Source: Blasia pusilla (taxonomy: Eukaryota > Marchantiophyta > Marchantiopsida > Blasiales). From it: a stretch of 64,000 nucleotides of DNA. This document shows, one piece after another, positions 59,769 to 64,000 of this stretch (its first letter is position 1; each line of letters opens with the position of its first letter). Location of the stretch: assembly GCA_050084515.1 (NCBI GenBank), contig CM114271.1:62434001-62498000 (forward strand), given 5' to 3'. Both the position numbers and the translations under genes were made by a program. A model generated the notes under the pieces. That model searched no databases and was not told where the DNA came from. It saw only the letters and a list, made by a program, of their open reading frames with translations.

Positions 59769-62700
59769 ATGCCATACTGTCATGTGGCGGATCACAAACC
59801 GAGATCAAAGGGCTGTCATGGATCCAATTTGACTAAGTCGCAGGGCCAAGAGAATGTCCAGATTTTTTACCAGCTATACGGCCATGGATCCACAAAGGTT
59901 CTTTTCATAATAGGTAAGGAATCCAACCACACAACAGACGTCTCTGCACGACGCACTTTCACGGGCGTAGGCGACGATCGCAGGATGACTGTTGATCGAT
60001 TGCGGCTGCTTTGAATCATTCTGTCTCTGGCTGTACCTCTGGACAAGTAGGATCCGCACCGCTGCTGCCGAACTTGAGTGAAGCGTTAAGAATGTGATGA
60101 ATCTTGCTTTCCGATGCTCCAGTCGTGTTTCTCCCCGCGAGGTACTTCCCTCTTCGGGTTGATTTCCGAGACGCGATCTCTGTGAATCCCAAATTCGTCG
60201 CGGTAGTCTGACGCGCATAGTACTGTTGACGCGAGTGGCTGAGCGCTTTGCAGTAGAGTCTGCAGATCGTAGGATTCGCCTCAGGAAATCGGACAGAGGC
60301 GGATGATCTATGGAGTTGCTGCGAAGCGCCGGCGTCTCGCGGAGTGTTTAGGGCGCTGTAGGCAGAAATCTTCTTGAGGAGTAGGGCTCTTTCGTGCGCT
60401 CAGATTGTTATTCAGAGCGCTCTAGTAATTCTGTCGGGGGGACGTCGAGCTGTTGGTGCGCTGTAGCGAGTCAGTCTCCAGAATGATTCTTTGCGCGTTC
60501 GGATTGTTCACCGCTTCAGTAATCCTGTCGCGAAGAAGAGCTGCTCGCGCGGGCCACTTCGGGCGCTCTGGAGAGACAGGAGCTTAGAGTGAGTGAATCT
60601 TTCCAGAGCTCGGACGGTTCGGCGATTTCGCAATTCTTTTCTGTCGCGGAGTAGCGCTAGCGGGCTGTGCGTGGCTCTACCACGCGAGCGCGAGCGCGAT
60701 TGCGGAAATCCGGAATCGTGATCGCGCGGGTTCAGTCTCAAGCTGTTGCGAGTATCTGTGGGGCGGGTTTTCACCATCATGAGGATTGTTTGTTACAGGG
60801 CTCGCGTCCACGCATGATGCGTGGAGTCCACAGCTGATTGGTCTTTGCGGCACCGACACTCCGAATGAGGCCGAGGGAGCGGGAAGCGCAGATGGCAAGG
60901 CGCCTGTGGATTTGGAGAGTCACGGAACCACAATCGAGGACTGCTTGAGCAAATATTCCGAACACGACAGGAAAAGCAAGGACGATTCGAAAACGCACGC
61001 CGGGAATGGAATTCAAGTCTGCACTTTTGACAATCGCGGCGTGGGGAAATCCACGATTCCCAAGGGCAAGGCGCATTATTCGTGAGTAATCGCCACCTTC
61101 ACTCGGTTGCAACGCTTCAATGGCAGATGCATCAGCATAATGTCCATCTCAATCCATGCTCTGCTCGGAATGTCCGTTCATTTTCCTTGGAATGTAAGAG
61201 ATGTAGTGAAGAAATCTTCATCTGTTCGCGTCAGCGGTAAGGAAAACACACAAACAGGGCTCAAACGGACGTCAGATTTCTTGGCAACCGATTGGTCTTC
61301 ATCCCCACGAAATTGCTGTTACCCTCGGAATGTCTGTTTTCGGACTGTCAGGTGACGTGATTCTTACCAGCTCTCACTGATAGAACAATCGGTCGCCAAA
61401 AGACCAAATGTGGCCGCTTTCATTATGCAGTTTTCTAGCACGCGATGAGAAAGTTTCTTTTCCCCTGCCATGTGACCAGAACAAGAATCATGGCGGAGGA
61501 CGCGTTGGCTCTATTGGATCACTTAGGCTGGTCGAAAGCTCATGTGTGCGGGCATTCCATGGGTACGCTCCGACCCATCAGCCAAGCCTCGCTCGTTTGA
61601 GCACGCGCAAGAAATCCAGAGGTCTACTTAGAGACTGCGGGAATCGTTCATGTTTCCTGATGCTGTGAGCTTCCATTCCTCGAGGCGTGCTCTTTGCTGC
61701 TCATGTGAATCTGCTCTCGGTGGTGTCGTCTCCTGGTGCCTGTCCGTTTTTGGAGGATTTTCTCGACTTCTGACTTCGTGCTCCTCGCGAGAGCAGGTGG
61801 TATGATCGCATGTAAGCTGGCGGCCATCGCACCGACTCACGTTGCTTCGTTGACGCTGATCGGAGTCACGGGCGGTGGCTACCAATGTCTCCCGAAGGTA
61901 ATGAAGCAGTGCAGCGCTCGTCCCTATTTCCAATCGCTCCTCTACCTCCTCATCAGATCTCCCGCTCCGGATACTCTCGTCTCTCGTCTGTCTGTCTCTC
62001 TCTCTCGTGTGGTTTTGGTTCTATGGCTGATGGAGTGGGAGCGTTGGGCTTCATGTACTCGTGGGAAAAGCGGACACCATCCTGTTCAAATCCAAACCCG
62101 CGTCTTTCATGCGGAAAATCCAAGTCTTTCTCAAGAATCCGTTCAGTTCGTGAAATATTGGGAGAGAGAGAGAGTGTACTCATTGAGTAGTGCCTGTCGT
62201 AGCCTTGGGACCATAGACCCTGGTTGGACGTGCTTGAGACTGGGATGGGTGTAGAGAGAGGAAGAAGTGAAGAAGGTGCCATATGAGAGGAGGGAGACAA
62301 TCTCTTAAAGTGTGAGTGCTCACCAAACAGCGTGCTGTTGCGGAGCTTCCAAGTGTCAACCAAGAAACTCTTCCACACCATCGATCGAGAGAGGGAGAGA
62401 GAGAGACTGTACTCATTAAGTAGTGCCTGTCGTAGCCTTGCGACCATGGACCCCTGGCAGAGAGAGAGAGAGAGACATATGGGTGGGGCTTGACGACTGA
62501 CTGGTGGAGTTGTGGACTGCGGCTCTGCAGATCAATCGGAAGACTATATCCATAGCCTGTAGACTATGTCGAGCGAAGACGCCGGAGGAAAGGGCGGATG
62601 TCGACCTCGACACCCATTTTACTCCTGTGAGTATGTGAGAGATCTCTCCATGAGAAACTGTTGTGCCGACCTCCATTCGGTCTTCGCAGGCGCCGCTGAA

Positions 62701-63801
62701 TAGGAGGCTATGGCTTTGTGCAGAAGAGAAAGCGAGCACGGATTTTGTGGTCTATTTCCAAGTGCTCAAGACTCAGATGCTGTTCCGCGAGCGAAAGAGT
62801 GTGGGCACTGGCTTGAGATGCTGCAGGCAATGTGGAGTTGCTTGTCTCATCCCCTGGCCTAGCTTTGTTGCATCTGCTGGAGAGACGATTGGTGTTCCAC
62901 TTCATGCTGCTTCTCAAGGGATCTTTGGCCTTGACATTGCAACAGGATTACTTGGAGGCGCTGGTGGGGGCAGAGAAGAGGAGAATTCTCCTCTATAAAG
63001 TGATTATCTCAAACCTGAGCCTTTCAGTCCTCAGCTCCACTCGCTTTTCGCTGCAGTGTTGCCATGTCTCAGTTCTCGTTGATTATGGTCGTTTTGGCAG
63101 AACGGATTGATTGCATCTGATTCCTATGGTCCCAACCCCAAGCCTTGCATTTTATGCAGGAGTACGTGAAGAACCTAATGAAAGGAGGGATGCAGCCCAG
63201 ATATGGGCTGGAGGGTCAGGCCTCTGCCTGTTGGAATCATAGTTTGTCCTCCGATGACTTGAATGCGATTCGATCTGCAGGTGTGGTAGTTGCCGTCATT
63301 CATGGCAGGTATGAGGCTGTGGGTCAGACAGGGATTAGGGTTTGATAGGAGAGCTTTGGGTTTCTGGCTCTCGAGACTTGCAGGCTGCTTTTGCATGCAC
63401 TGGGTTTTGCAGCTGTTTGGATTCGTTTTTCCTCATGCGATGGCTTGGCTTGCCTTGCCTCATCTTATTTCATTACCAGTGTCGGTCGATGGTAGTGTTT
63501 ACAGTGCAGACGCTTGCTCTGAGAATATCCATGCCTCAATTGGGTGAAGGCTCAACTTCCAGCTCTGCAGAAGGATGGATTGTAGGTTGCTCTGCTCATG
63601 ATTAACAGGAGAGCTCAGCCAGATTCGATCTTGTATCGGTGCTTGTCGTTAATCACGTGCCCCTTGCTTTGTCTGAATACCAGACATGATGTTATTGCAC
63701 AAGTTGAACATGCTCGCAAGCTTGCCTCGAAGTTGCATCCAGTAGCTCGTATGGTAGAGTTGCCTGGTGGCCACCTTGTGACCCATCAAAATACTGATGA
63801 G
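59769..63801 (+). CDS. Alpha/beta hydrolase (eight exons seen, 3' end unresolved)
   Basis: Exons: 59769-59913, 60799-61081, 61480-61562, 61797-61897, 62531-62626, 62946-62999, 63160-63308, 63684-63801. All introns are GT-AG and the exons join in frame to 343 residues so far. The fold shows FIIGLASTHDAW (oxyanion region), the nucleophile elbow GHSMG (Ser169, split by intron 3), an acid in HGRHDVIA (Asp306) and the catalytic His in PGGHLVTH (His334), a full catalytic triad. It resembles a conserved land-plant family of uncharacterised hydrolases with the block FDNRGVGKS; the substrate is unknown. The last exon continues from about GATGAG at 63801, but no downstream acceptor gives a long matching frame: 63902 gives only VNLG and a stop. 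The first ATG is kept because it starts the conserved N-terminal block. Confidence 0.9.
62160..62460. repeat. ~60-bp direct repeat in hydrolase intron 4
   Basis: GTACTCATT.AGTAGTGCCTG, CGTAGCCTTG and GACCAT.GACCC occur at about 62175-62222 and 62410-62455. Each copy is preceded by a (GA)n tract. It is intronic and has no coding value. Confidence 0.85.
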
Positions 63802-64000
63802 GTTCGTGACTGAAAAACACCTTTTGCTCCAGTCATTGACAAGATTTGTTGCGATGTTGGGGCATTGGTATGGCTTGTGGATTCTCGTTAAGCTTTTAGG
63901 TCAATTTGGGTTGATTTGTTGATGCCCAGCAAACATTTGGAGGACATGCTTTTCGGTCTCGTAGACTCGCCAGATGAGGGTCGTGGTACTCTCAGATTTC

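Overview
The window looks like nuclear DNA of a land plant. Three genes are split by GT-AG introns: ESCRT-III VPS2/CHMP2, the plastid photosystem II factor HCF244, and an alpha/beta hydrolase. There is also a nuclear-type tRNA-Ser(UGA). The retroelement content resembles what I associate with non-seed plants and streptophyte algae, so a bryophyte-like source is plausible, but that is inference and I cannot name the species.

Layout. 1-3280: AT-rich, gene-less, with microsatellites. 3281-13359: a ~10 kb Ty3/Gypsy-type element on the minus strand (element 1). 16084-17080: a solo terminal repeat of the same family. 19140-28802: a second, similarly decayed element on the minus strand (element 2), whose 5' end abuts a LINE remnant (28803-30310, plus strand). 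31041-34830: hairpin and repeat-rich upstream region followed by VPS2/CHMP2. 36310-38390: 3' fragment of a third Ty3 element, plus strand. 39336-39417: tRNA-Ser(UGA). 39540-44772: a repeat-rich promoter region followed by HCF244. 45160-48780: very AT-rich. 49706-52816: a LINE with a restriction-like endonuclease, open in one frame except for two amber codons. 52900-58840: gene-poor, with inverted repeats and a ~205-bp tandem array. 59769-63801: alpha/beta hydrolase, 3' end unresolved.

The standout system is the Ty3/Gypsy family. Reading 5' to 3' on the minus strand, elements 1 and 2 carry gag with two zinc knuckles, an aspartic protease, a C5-cytosine DNA methyltransferase domain, reverse transcriptase, RNase H, a DDE integrase and a C-terminal PHD finger. 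Their ends do not look like ordinary LTRs. They read A - internal - B - A - B (split direct repeats), a layout known from DIRS/Ngaro-type elements, which use tyrosine recombinases rather than integrases. A PHD reader of chromatin plus a DNA methyltransferase in one retrotransposon suggests targeting to, or marking of, particular chromatin. All copies here are inactivated by stops and frameshifts, so the window shows the architecture, not a working element.
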